Source of the DNA: Carettochelys insculpta
Taxonomy: Eukaryota; Chordata; Testudines; Carettochelyidae
Assembly (NCBI RefSeq): GCF_033958435.1
Contig: NC_134158.1
Location: forward strand, 9,488,337 to 9,552,336
Length of the DNA: 64,000 nucleotides
Direction: 5' to 3'
Shown here: positions 43,975 through 54,640 of the stretch, piece by piece
Layout of the letters: each line of letters starts with the position of its first letter
How positions within the stretch are numbered: position 1 is the stretch's first letter
The notes under the pieces: model-generated
Told to the model about the DNA's origin: nothing
Databases searched by the model: none
Seen by the model: the letters and a program-made list of their open reading frames with translations, nothing else
Translations under genes and position numbers: made by a program

Positions 43975-46900
43975 CCGGGACACTCGGTTTCTCTGAGAGC
44001 AGCGAGGCCAGGACAGCGCAGTAGGAGGTATGCGACATCCTCTCAACTCGGACCGGCTTCAGGCCAATGTGTTCAAAGTTCTGCTTTCCGGGGTCGTAAC
44101 TGGGCCATTGCTTGGAACCCTCTTCTCCCAGTATGGGTTTCCTGCATGGAAAATAAAAGAGCCAGTATGGAAATGTGGTCAGATGCTCTTCACTGGCATG
44201 GGAACAAATGAAATGCCGGAGGTAGGGGTGAGGATGAGCCAGCCTGAAAAAGTTTGGACCCATCCCTGAAATGGCTCCCACACCATTTTGTTCTGAATGA
44301 GGGTGAAGCTGGTGACTGCCACCAGGTCTTTCCATGTGGGGTTACCTCTTATGAACATGGCAACTTTTTCCATTGGTCTCCCAGGGGTTCCTCAGCCAGC
44401 TCTAAAAACACTTGGGCTCAAATGATCTAGAGCGGATGATTTAATAACCTGCAACTTCAGCAGATTCTGGTTAGCACCCTCCAGAGATACAGAAAGCCAT
44501 AGAAGCACACAACGCTAGGACTGGAAGGGACTTTGAGAGGCCATCAAGTCCAGGCCCCTGCCCTCATGGCAGGACCAAGCACCGTCTAGACCAATCCCTC
44601 ACAGACATTTATCTAACCTGCTCTTAAATATCTCCAGAGGTAAAGATTCCTCAAGCTCCCCAGGTTCTAGCCCTGGGGCTGGCAACCCGGGTCTGTCAGC
44701 GTTACAACTGGCACGTTGGCCGGGAAGAACTGATGGAAGGTCTCAGAAGCTTGGGATGCACTTCCTCAGCCCAGTGACACATGTAGTACCCAGAGGCACT
44801 GAGACCTCATCTGGGGTGAGTGAAGTCCCTGCTCTACAGCCTTGGGTGAGAGCCAGCTGGCCTTTAGCTCATGTGGTAGAGTGCAGGGCTTTAGACCCTC
44901 TGCTTGCGGGTTCTATCCCTGGGGCTGACAACCTGGGCCTGTTGGCATTACCCTACAGAGGGGAATTTTCAGGTGAGAAAATGGGGGGTGACAGGATAGA
45001 GGTTGATAAAATCATGACTGGCCAGGGAAAAAAATGAGTAAGGATAAGTTATTGACTTGTTCCCATTACGTAAGGATTAGGGGTTACCCAATGAGACAGA
45101 TGGGCAGCAAGCTTAAAACTAAGCAAGGGAGGCTTCTCTTCACAGGGTGTGTGTTCGGCCAGTGGAACTCCTGGCCAGAAGAGGCTGGAAAGACTAGGGC
45201 TTGACCAGGGTGAAAAAAGAACTAGATAAATTCATGGAGGTTCTTTCCATCAATGGCTGTTAGCCAGGATGGGCAGGAACGGTGTCACCCAGCCTTTGTC
45301 AGAGGCTGGGAATGAGTGTCAGGAAAGGGATTGCTTGATGATTCCCTGTCCTGTTCGCCCCTGCTGGGGCACCTGGCGTTGGCCTCTGTCAGAAGACAGG
45401 ACACTGGGCTTGATGGACCTTTGGTCTGACCCAGTCTCGCTGTTCCTATGTCCCGTTAAAAGGCTGCTGTCCAGGGCAGCTGGCCACTTCCACCCCGCCA
45501 TCGGTGGCACTGAGTTCATCTCTAGACCAAAGGCTTCAGCCCAAGAGAGCCAGCTGTTGTGGACACCTAGTCTGAGGTTGCAGCAGCTTCTCTCTGGGTG
45601 AGTGCCAAAAGGAGACGCTGCGGGACTCACTTACCCACTCCGAGCAAAAGTCCCTAGGTACCGCATCCCCGTGCGGCTTAGCATCGCCTCGGCCTCTGTG
45701 TAGTTGGTGCCTACCACAGACCCCAGGGTCCCAAAGATGTAAGGCAGCTCAGTGCCGTGCCCCACCCCTGTCCATGCAGGCGTCGACAGGCCGCTGGTAC
45801 GATGGGCGAAGTAGGCGGTATAGACGGGATTTCCAGCCTTTGCCTCCAGCCTGGACAGTTCCAGTAGCGGACACACCACAAAATAGTCCCCAAGAATTTC
45901 TTCCATGGCCCATCGGTATCGTGCCTCGCCCTCCTCTTCCCCGGCTTGGCCGTACAGCCGCGCCACGGCCTGGATGGCCATTTCTGGGGCCTCAGGCGCA
46001 AGCAGCCTCAGCATCTGCAGCAGCTTGTCCCAGCTGATGAGGCTGCCGTTGTCATGGTTCAAGGCGTGGGCGAAGAAGAGTAACAAGTAGGAGCCTTCGT
46101 TGGCACTGAAACCAACTCCAATAGTTTTAGGTGGGCCCTGCTGGGCCTGCAGGAGCCGTGGGGGTGTATCAGAGAGAAAATCCCCATCTACAGTTGGAAG
46201 AAAGGGCAGCTGCATCAGGGCCTTGTGGTCCAAGACAGAAAACTGGTGGAGGGGGAACTCTCTGGGTTCCTTCCCCCGCAGGCAGCCCACCAGGGCAGTG
46301 CTGGTACCATTGGAGCAGCCCATCAGCTGGCCCAGCCTCTGTGCTCTCTCCTGTGACTCCTCGGATGAAAGCCAAGCCCCCGGGGCATTGGGAGCTCCAC
46401 CCACCAGAGAGGCTCGGGCAAAGAGAGGCCGGCTCCATGGGGAGAGGAGGTGGAAGCCAACAGAGGCAGCCCCAGCGTCCTGGCCGAAGAGCATTATTTC
46501 AGCTGGGTCCCCTCCAAAGGCGGCTGCATTGTCCTGCAGCCAGCGTAGGGCCAGGTGTTGATCCCACAGGCCGGCGTTCCCTGGAGCAGCCGGGGGCAGG
46601 CACAGGAAGCCCAGGGCCCCCAGCCGGTAGTTTATGGAGGACACAATCACATTCCCAGTGGTGGCCAGCAACCGCCCATCATAGACATCAAGGGAGGCTG
46701 CACCTGAGACGTACCCGCCACCGTGGATCCAGACCATGATGGGGGCCGTCCCGTTGGGCCGGGGATGGGGCACCCAGAGGTTGAGGAAAAGACAGTCCTC
46801 GGACTGCGGCGTTTTGGGGGTGTATATTTCAGCCAGAGGGAGGCCAGTCGGTGGAGATTGGAAACAGGCGTGGCCAAAGTTGGTGGCCTCCAGGACGTGT

Positions 46901-47136
46901 CTCCAGGGCCGGTGGGGAACTGGCTTCTGGAAGCGCAAGGTGCCCACAGGGGGCTCAGCATAAGGGACTCCCAGGAAGGCTGTCACGGTGTCAGAACCGG
47001 CCGGGAGGCGCTTGCCCCGGATAGGGCCGCTGGTGGTGAGCACCCTGGTGTCATCATCATCATCATCAGAGGCAAAACCATGGCCTGGCAGGGAGAGGAG
47101 CAACAGGCAGGGGAGAGCAGGGAGGACTCTCAGCAT
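43975..47136 (-). CDS. Cholinesterase-like gene B (Ser nucleophile replaced by Asp), partial 3'
   Basis: Paralogue of gene A with the same layout: giant exon 47144-45635 (ATG 47136, signal peptide [18 protein letters not shown], donor GG|GTAAGT) and 167-bp exon 44141-43975 (acceptor [21 protein letters not shown]). Kept: HGGGY oxyanion loop, Glu (SANEGSY), His (VGHGTE), and six disulfide cysteines including VVCPL and TSYCA. Changed: GESAG reads GQDAG (Asp codon 46479-46477), and the choline-site Trp is Tyr (EIYTPK). After the signal peptide a run of six Asp comes from a short GAT repeat. Asp cannot act as the serine nucleophile, so an esterase reaction is unlikely; binding or adhesion roles as in neuroligin-type relatives are conceivable. 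The exon 3 donor is CT instead of GT, and read-through would add 11 residues to a stop at 43942-43940. It is either a gene with a new C-terminus or early decay. Confidence 0.82.
44268..44345 (-). repeat. Gene B intron stretch shared with gene A intron
   Basis: GAATGAGGGTGAAGCTGG and flanks align by eye with CAATGAGCGTGAAGCCAG at 30526 in the gene A intron, which supports common descent of the two loci including introns. Confidence 0.6.
44505..44665 (-). mobile_element. CR1 LINE tail in gene B intron
   Basis: Minus-strand tail with ACTGGAAGGGACTTTGAGAG and CTCTTAAATATCTCCAG. Confidence 0.8.
44667..44960 (+). repeat. tRNA-like SINE, with partial tandem copy
   Basis: TTTAGCTCATGTGGTAGAG (A-box like) and GCGGGTTCTATCCCTGG (B-box like) at 44865-44930. 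The 3' words TCTA(G/T)CCCTGGGGCTG and CA(A)CC(C)GGG occur twice, at 44667 and 44912. Pol III SINE rather than a tRNA gene. Confidence 0.6.
44980..45450 (+). mobile_element. CR1 LINE (GGTCTGACCCAGT subfamily) in gene B intron
   Basis: Plus-strand CR1 ending GATGGACCTTTGGTCTGACC; frame broken. Confidence 0.85.
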
Positions 47137-47202
47137 AGCAGCAGCTGGAAGGGAAACAGCCAAGAGCAAGTTGTCGCGAATGGGACATGGAGCCTTTCTC
47201 CT

Positions 47203-48837
47203 CTAGGTGAAATTGTGAAATGTGAAATTGCGGAGTTAACAACAGTGGTTTGTAACCTATCCTTTAAATCCACTTTGGTACCAAATGACTGGAAGACGGC
47301 CAATATAACGCCAATATTTAAAAAGGGCTCTAGAGGAGACCCTGGCAATTATAGACCGATAAGTTTAACATCAGTACCAGGCAAATTAGTAGAAACACTA
47401 GTAAAGAATAAAATTGCAAGGCACGTAGAAGAGCACGAATTGTTGGGCAAAAGTCAGCATGGTTTCTGCAGAGGGAAGTCGTGTCTAACTAATCTGTTAG
47501 AATTCTTTGAAGGGGTTAATAAACATGCGGACAAGGGGCACCCAGTGGACATAATATACCTAGATTTCCAGAAAGCCTTTGACACGGTCCCACACCAAAG
47601 GCTTTTATGTAAATTAGGTGGTCATGGGATAGGAGGAAAGATCCTTTCATGGATCGGGAATTGGTTAAAAGACAGAAAACAAAGGGTGGGAATAAATGGT
47701 AAATTTTCACAATGGAGGAGGGTAACTAGTGGTGTTCCCCAGGGGTCAGTCCTAGGACCGATCCTGTTCAACTTGTTCATCAATGATCTAGAAAATGAGG
47801 TAAGCAGTGAGGTGGCAAAGTTTGCAGATGACACCAAGTTGTTCAGGACAGTCAAAACCAAAAGGGATTGTGAAGAACTACAAAAAGATCTCAGCAAACT
47901 GAGTGATTGGGCAGCAAAATGGCAAATGAAATTTAATGTGGGTAAGTGTAAGGTAATGCATGTTGGAAAAAAATAACCCAAATTACACGTACTACATGAT
48001 GGGGTCAAATTTAGCTACGACAGGTCAGGAAAGGGATCTTGGAGTTATAGTGGATAGTTCTCTGAAGACATCCACGCAGTGTGCAGCGGCAGTTAGTAAG
48101 GCAAATAGGATGTTAGGAATTATTAAAAAAGGGATCGATAATAAGACAAAAGATATCATACTTCCCCTATATAAAACTATGGTGCGCCCACATCTTGAGT
48201 ACTGCATGCAGATGTGGTCTCCTCACCTCAAAAAAGATATATTGGCATTAGAAAAGGTTCAGAAAAGGGCGACTAAGATGATTAGGGGCTTGGAACGGGT
48301 CCCATATGGGGGGAGGCTAGAGAGACTGGGACTTTTCAGTTTGGAAAAGAGGCGATTGAGGGGCGATATGATAGAGGTATATAAAATCATGAATGGTGTG
48401 GAGAAAGTGAATATAGAAAAATTATTTACCTTTTCCCATAATACAAGAACTAGGGGACACCAAATGAAATTGATGGGTAGTAGGTTCAAAACTAATAAAA
48501 GGAAATTTTTCTTCACACAGCGCACAGTCAACCTGTGGAACTCCTTGCCCGAGGAGGCTGTGAAGGCCAGGACTCTATTAGGGTTTAAAAAAGAGCTTGA
48601 TAAATTTTTGCAGGTTAGGTCCATAAATGGCTATTAGCCAGGGATAAAGTATGGTGCCCTAGCCTTCAGAACAAGGGCAGGAGATGGATGGCAGGAGATA
48701 AATCACTTGATCATTGTCTTCTGTTCTCCTCTGGGGCACCTGGCATTGGCCACCATCGGCAGATGGGATGCTGGGCTGGATGGACCTTTGGTCTGACCCA
48801 GTATGGCCATTCTTATGTTCTTATGTTCTAGGTGAAG
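47203..48837 (+). mobile_element. CR1 LINE with reverse transcriptase, flanked by TCTAGGTGAA
   Basis: 5'-truncated CR1 of about 1.6 kb. The reverse transcriptase core is readable: NYRPISLTSVPGK, YLDFQKAFDTVPH, GVPQGSVLGPILF and FADDTK, ending about 47976; the rest of ORF2 (47960-48637) is one frame away, so one frameshift separates them. The tail is TATGGCCATTCTTATGTTC. TCTAGGTGAA occurs at 47203-47212 and 48828-48837 as a likely 10-bp target duplication. It sits about 60 bp upstream of the gene B giant exon, antisense to it. The frame extending left into gene B's antisense strand is not a gene. Confidence 0.93.
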
Positions 48838-49924
48838 CCGGCTCCCACCAAGTCCCAGCCACGTAAACTCAGACAGCAGGAGCCTGGAACCCAGGTAGCA
48901 AATCGAGCCCCCTGCTCTGGTCCAGCCACGCTCTGGCTCCCTGCTTGGCATTGTCAGCCACTGTTCTAATTCTCTGTGGAGGGGAGTGGCGTCTAGCGGT
49001 CAGAGGTGGAGGCGGGCTGGAGACAGGTGGGTTTTCTCTTGAATCTTTATTGGGGAGTCTTGTGTAGCGAATGAGAGTGCAGACAAGGGAACCGGGGCTC
49101 CAGGTACCTGGCTGTGGTTATGGCGTGGTTGGTTGGGACCCTGTAAACCTAGGCCTGGGAAGGAACCGATGTGTGGTCAAGTTTGTCGGTGGTTTTCAGC
49201 CTCTCTTGCAGGGCCTCTGGGATCTGTTAAGCCTGGTGGGGTTTGAATTTGTTAGGGCTCCCTGTACACAGCCAAAGCCCCACTATGCAGGGCTGCAGCC
49301 CCAAAGCCTAAGCAACTTATTTTCCACAACGGTGCCTGTGGCACAGGACCCTGGGAAGTTGCTCTTGAGTTTTATGCACAGAAAAACGGCTGTTTGGGCA
49401 CAGTTGGGCCGTGGTGTTGGTACTAGGGGAGCTCCAGGGGGGGAAAAAGTTTGAGACCCCCTGAGTTTGAGCATGGTGGGATGGGAGCCAGGATGGCCCA
49501 GTTCTATCTCCAGCTCTGGAAAGGCCGTGAGGACTCGTGAGTTAAAGCAGCGGGGGCGGGGAGGCTAAGAGCCAGGACTCCTGGGTTCTCTCCTTGGCTC
49601 TGGGAATGGGGTCTATGGACAGGGTGTTAGGTGGGTCCCCAATCCAGCTGTATTTCATTCCCTCCCTGGACTCCTCTGTCCCTATCTCTGTGGTCCCAGG
49701 TAGCACAGACTCACCCACCTTTCTTTGCACCGTCCTGGCTGTGTCGCACGGCTCAGAAGAAAGGGGCTCGGTCACTCTCGGTGCTGAACGGCTGCCTCAG
49801 AGGCTGAGAACAACACTCAAGGAGCAGCAACAGGAGCTTATTTATCCTCAGATCTGCGTCCTCATTGGGCTACGCACACAAAGGCAGGAGGCGAGTTGGG
49901 GCCAGCTGGATGGGCCAGCTGGGG
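48838..49924. other. No gene recognised; SINE remnant
   Basis: 49520-49620 has GACTCCTGGGTTCTCTCC, a decayed tRNA-like SINE. 49835-49900 (GCTTATTTATCCTCAGATC) resembles 36145-36205. CAATAAAGATTC lies on the minus strand near 49055, but no gene could be tied to it. Confidence 0.4.
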
Positions 49925-50655
49925 AGTAAACAAGGAGAAGTGCAGAGTCCTGCACTTGGGGCAGAAGAATCCCAAGCATTGTTACAGGCTGGGGACCGAC
50001 CGGCTCAGCAGCAGTACAGCGGAAAGGGACTTAGGGGTTACAGTGGATGAAAGGCTGGAGATGAGTCGACCGTGTGCCCTTGTAGCCAAGAAGGCTGACG
50101 GCATATTGGAGTGCACGAGGAGGAGCATTTCCAGCAGACCTAGAGAAGTTGTTATTCCCCTCTATTTGGCCACATCTGGAGTGTTGCATCCAGTTCTGCC
50201 CCCCAGCATAGAAAGGGTGTGGACGCATTGGGGCAGGTTTGGTGGAGGGCAATGAAAATGATTAAGGGGCTGGAGCACATGACCCATGAGCAGAGGCTGA
50301 GGGGTTTGGGTTTATTTAGTTTGCAGAAGAGAAGAGTGAGGGGTGATTTAATAGCAGCCTTCAACCTCCTGAAGGGGGGGCTCTAACGAGGGTGGAGAGA
50401 AGCTGTTCTCAGTGGTGGCAGACGGCAGAACAAGGAGCAATGGGCTGAAGCTGCAGAGGGGAAGGTGTAGGCTGGATATTAGGAAAAACTCTTTCCCCAG
50501 GAGGGTGGTGAAGCGCTGGAGTGTGTTACCTAGAGAGGTGGTGGAATCTCCATCCCCAGAGGTTTTTAAGTCCCGGCTTGACATAATCATGCCTGGGGTG
50601 ACTTAGTTGGGGTTGATCCTGCTTTGGAGAGGAGGGCTGGACTCAATGACCTCCT
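49925..50655 (+). mobile_element. CR1 LINE fragment
   Basis: Plus-strand CR1 with GAAGTGCAGAGTCCTGCAC start and the TTAGTTGGGGTTGATCCTGC tail; frames broken at several points. Confidence 0.9.
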
Positions 50656-50694
50656 TCGATACCAAGCCTGGAGGGGTTGCAAGTGCTTCGGAGG

Positions 50695-51490
50695 ACAGGG
50701 TCAGAATTCAAATGCTCAGGACAAACTGGAGAAATGCTCTCAGGCAAATAGGATGAAGTTCAGTGCGGCCGAGGAGCAATGAGATTCACACGTACAGACT
50801 AGGAAGTGACACCGTAGGATGGAGTGCTGCTGACAGGGCTCTAGGGACCATAGTGGGCCACATGCTGAGCATGAGTCGACAGTGTGATGCTGTTGCACAA
50901 AAAGCAAACCCGACTGTGGGATGCATTAACCAGAGAGTTGTGAGCAAGACAAGAGAAGTCGTTCTTCGGCTCTCCCTGTGCTGATTTCGCCGCAGCTGGA
51001 GTACCGTGTCCAGTTCTGGACCCCACACTTCAGGAAGGATGTGGAGAAATTGGAAAGGGTCCGGCGAAGAGCAACGAAAATGATTAAAGTTCTGGAAAAG
51101 AGGACCTATGAGAGATGCTTAGAAGAACTGGGTTTGTTTAGTTTGGAAAAGAGAAGGCTGAGAGGTGACACGACAGCAGTTTTCAAGTGCCTAAAAGGGT
51201 GTTACAAGGAGGAGGGAGAAAAATTATTCTCCCTAGCTTCTGCAAATAGGACAAGAAGCAATGGGGTTAATGGGTTTAGGCTGGCCACTAGAAAAAATGT
51301 CCTCATTGTCAGGGTGGTCAATTACTGGAACGAATTGCCTAGGGAGGTTGTCGAATCTCCATCATTGGAGCTATTTAAGAACCAGTTAGATAAATATCTA
51401 ACATGGATGGTCTTGATGGTGCTTGGTCCTGCTGTGAGGGGAGGGTACTGGACTTCATGACCTCTTGAGGTCCCTTCCAGTTCTAGTTCC
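50695..51490 (+). mobile_element. CR1 LINE fragment, second subfamily
   Basis: Plus-strand CR1 with a 160-residue ORF2 end frame (50978-51460) and the tail CTCTTGAGGTCCCTTCCAG. Same subfamily as 15010-15602. Confidence 0.9.
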
Positions 51491-52234
51491 ACGTCAAGGC
51501 CACAAGATATAAAGCTTGAGCCTTGACGGGCTTCTCCAGCTTCACTGGCAGGTGTGGGCCATGGCCAGACCTTTCCCCCGTGCAGCCAGATGACAGATTC
51601 ACAGAGTAATGTGCACCTAGGAGTGAGTCTGTAGAGCTACTTCTGAAGCCTGGGAATGCCCCCGGGCGGCTACTTCCCACCGAGGGACCATACAGAGAAA
51701 AGGTCAGTAGCTGGTTTGGATAAACAGGAGAACAAACAGGATGAGAAGAAATGAAAATAGCTTCAGAAAAAAGTCATCTGTCACCCAGCCACGCTGGAGC
51801 CACAGCCTCCGGCTAAGCTCTCACGGCTGAAGAATCCCTCCAGAACCCCTCAGTCCTCACTCACAGACCCTTCAATCCAAGCTCTGGGCTCCAGGGAGTC
51901 AGGGGACAGAGCTCCCCTGCTCTTTCCTTGCCTGGCTCTCACCCAGAGCACCCTGTGGGCAGCTGACGGTCTAGTTGGACACGCATAGGATTCCACTGCA
52001 AAATCTAGCCTTATCAGCCCTTGTTGTCGCAAAGACAGCAAGCTGCTTCATCTCTGCAGAGGCAGCCTGGATCCTGCTGCTTCAACTGGAACCTCAGGCC
52101 TATGGAGAGACTATTCGCTCATAGGAGAGCAGTTCTTCAAGCAGAAGCTTCCATGTAACAACATCTGATCGCCTCTGAATCTGCCCAGATAACCCCAACC
52201 TTTTTGAAAAGAAAATTGCAGTGAATCTATCTTC
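51491..52234. other. No feature recognised
   Basis: Nothing supported; 51720-51760 carries a few CR1 words (ACAGGAGAACAAACAGGATG). Confidence 0.35.
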
Positions 52235-52335
52235 TCATGGGATGACTCAGTGGAGGTTGGTCCTGCTTTGGGCAGGGGGCTGGACGCGATGATCTCCTGA
52301 GCTCCCTTCCAAACCTATGAGTCTATGATCAATAC
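52235..52335 (+). mobile_element. CR1 LINE tail
   Basis: GTTGGTCCTGCTTTGGGCAG to CTATGAGTCTATGATC. Confidence 0.75.
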
Positions 52336-52611
52336 GTGTCACTAAACATCCATGTCACCAGACACGCACAACCTGGCTGAAAAGTATTCCTTGCAGAAGT
52401 CACTGAAATTGACAAAGCAAGGAAAACCATCCGAGTTCGGTTTAAAGCACTGGGCTCTGTCTCTTCTGACACAGGACGGTGATTTCAGAAAACTTTAGTG
52501 GAGTGACTTTCACCTACTACTCAATATTTGTCTGCCCCGTCCTTGGGATTTCCCAAATGGTAAAATTCATCAAAACGTTCCAAACTCCCTTAGAATGAAT
52601 AACAGATATTT
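52336..52611. other. No feature recognised
   Basis: AT-richer spacer between repeats. Confidence 0.3.
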
Positions 52612-52845
52612 TGGAAACAAAAAAGCCGTCTAGTAGCACTTCAAAGGCTAACAAAATAATATATTAGGTGACGAGCTTTCGTGGGACAGACCCACTTCTT
52701 CAGATCAGAGCCAGACCACAACAGACTCAATATTCTCTTCCGGTCTGGCTATGATCTGAAGAAGTGGGTCTGTCCCATGAAAGCTCATCACCTAACAAAT
52801 CATTTTGTTAGTCTTTAAAATGCTAGGGGGCTGCTTTTTTGTGTC
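52612..52845. mobile_element. Hairpin element (long inverted repeat)
   Basis: The left arm (AGCACTTCAAAGGCTAACAA ... GACAGACCCACTTCTTCAGA) and right arm (TCTGAAGAAGTGGGTCTGTC ... TTTGTTAGTCTTTAAAATGC) are reverse complements over about 100 bp each with a spacer of about 45 bp. This shows the whole family is a fold-back MITE. Confidence 0.78.
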
Positions 52846-52861
52846 GATAGTATATAGACTA

Positions 52862-53040
52862 GCACAGTTTTCGCTCTGTTAGATTGTTTGGAGCATAAGC
52901 TTTCGTGGACAAAGACCCACATCATCAGTGGTCTTTGCCCATGAAAGCTGATGCTCCAAAATATCTTTCAGTCTATAAGGTGCCACCGGACTTCTTGTTG
53001 TTTTTAAAGATACAGACTGACTCGGCTGCCTCTCTGATAC
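52862..53040. mobile_element. Hairpin element, related family
   Basis: GGAGCATAAGCTTTCGTGG and, after a CATCATCAG centre near 52925, its reverse complement CCATGAAAGCTGATGCTCC. The right end AGACTGACTCGGCTGCC matches other copies. Confidence 0.75.
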
Positions 53041-53041
53041 T

Positions 53042-53640
53042 TCAAATCATAGAATCATAGCATACTGGGACTGGAAGGGACCTCGAGAGGCGATCAAGTC
53101 CAGCCCCCTGCCCCAATGGCAGGACCAAGTACTGTCTAAACCATCCCTGACAGACATCTATCTAACCTGTTCTCAAATATCTCCAGCGATGGAGATTCCA
53201 CAACCTCCCTCAGCGACTTGTTCCACTGTTTGACCGCCCTGACAGTTAGGAACCTTTTCCTAACGTCCAACCTAAACCTCCCTTGCTGCAGTTTAAGCCC
53301 GTTGCTCATTATTCTGTCCTCAGAGGCCAAGAAGAACAAGTTTCCTCCCTCCTCCTTATGACACCCTTTTAGATACCTGAAAACCGCTATCATGTCCCCC
53401 CTCAACCTTCTCTTTTCCAATCTGAACCAATTCCTTCAGCCTTTCTTCAAAGGTCACATTCTCTAGCCCTTTAATCATTCTTGTCGCCCTTTTCTGGACC
53501 CTCTCTAGTTTCTCCACCTCTTTCTGGAACTGCGCTACCCAGAGCTGGACACAATACTCCAGCTGAGGCCGAACCAGCGCAGAGGAGAGCAGAAGAATGA
53601 CTTCTCGTGTCTTGTGCACAACACACCTGTGAACACATCC
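53042..53640 (-). mobile_element. CR1 LINE fragment
   Basis: Minus-strand CR1 beginning with the ATCATAGAATCATAG terminal repeats and including two ORF2 frames split by a frameshift near 53400. Confidence 0.92.
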
Positions 53641-54179
53641 CAGAAGAATGTGATTATGAATGGGATTATCCATCACGGATAATGTTTCTCAAGAAACGAG
53701 CCGTGAGTTCGTCCAAGTCAAAGAAATATGGGCTCCGCGGTCTGCTCTCTCTCCCAATTTAGATCAGCGGTGACTGACTTGTGACCAACGGTGGAAATGT
53801 GGAAAAAAAAAACAAACCCACAAGCCCTCTTTCTGGTTAACTATGAGAAACAAGACAAGGACCTTACGCCCTGGAGGAACAATCATGCCTGGAGCTGTTA
53901 ATAACGTTCATGATTCAATCCCATGCTGTCAGAACCAGGATCTGGCCTGGAGCAGTTCTCATGCGCTAACAGGGCCACAGCATGGGCAGGATTTAAAAAG
54001 GAGATGGTGATGGGGTGCTGGCACAGAAGACCCCTCGGGGTGTTCCCCGATGTGCTGCTCCTGCCACTGGTACCCCCTCTTGCTCTGTGGGACTCCCTGC
54101 CATCCTGTCCTGCTGCGCCAGATCCTCGGGTCTTCCCCGGCCCCATCTTTCTTCTGGGCAACCTCTGTACTATTTCAAG
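53641..54179. other. No feature recognised
   Basis: Nothing supported. Confidence 0.3.
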
Positions 54180-54640
54180 CAGAAGGAGGCCATCTTAACT
54201 GAGGGCAGCCTCTGGTGTTTGCTGTCTTAAGAACTATGGCCGGCGGTGGCCATCTTTTCTTGGGACAGCTTGGCTGCCACCTGCTATGGCTTGTGGTCGC
54301 TTGTGTCTTCAGTCTCACTGAGCACACTTAGGGCAGCATGGGCCTCATCCTAGCTGAAAGGGCAAGTGAAAGAAGCCATCTTAAATGAGGGCAAATGGTG
54401 GCCGTTCCCTCTCAGGGCAGCCATGCTTTAGACAGGGCCAAAGACCAAGAGCAGCAGTCGTAACCCAGGGCAGCCCATGACCTGTGTGCGCCTCAGAGAC
54501 AGCAGCCATCTTTATACAGGGCAACCTGTCGGGTCACCCCATATGAGAACAAGAGGGCAGCAGCCATCTTCACTGAGGGCAGCCTCTGGCTTCACTCTCA
54601 TTGGGAACAACAAGGCATGGCGGCCATCTTGGAAAGGGAC
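54180..54640 (+). repeat. GCCATCTT repeat cluster (YY1-like motifs)
   Basis: GCCATCTT recurs at about 54188, 54250, 54376, 54507, 54565 and 54622, several with a following (T/A)GAGGGCAGCCTCTGG. The stretch 54560-54640 is the reverse complement of 30480-30545 in the gene A intron. Confidence 0.65.

Noticed and set aside
44865..44930. tRNA gene
   Set aside because: A and B boxes are present, but the acceptor stem does not pair and related copies are dispersed with a shared 3' body, so it is a SINE.
46723..47976. 417-residue frame that joins gene B antisense sequence to a reverse transcriptase
   Set aside because: Chance fusion: the left part is the antisense of gene B's exon and the CR1 starts only at about 47213, after the target duplication.
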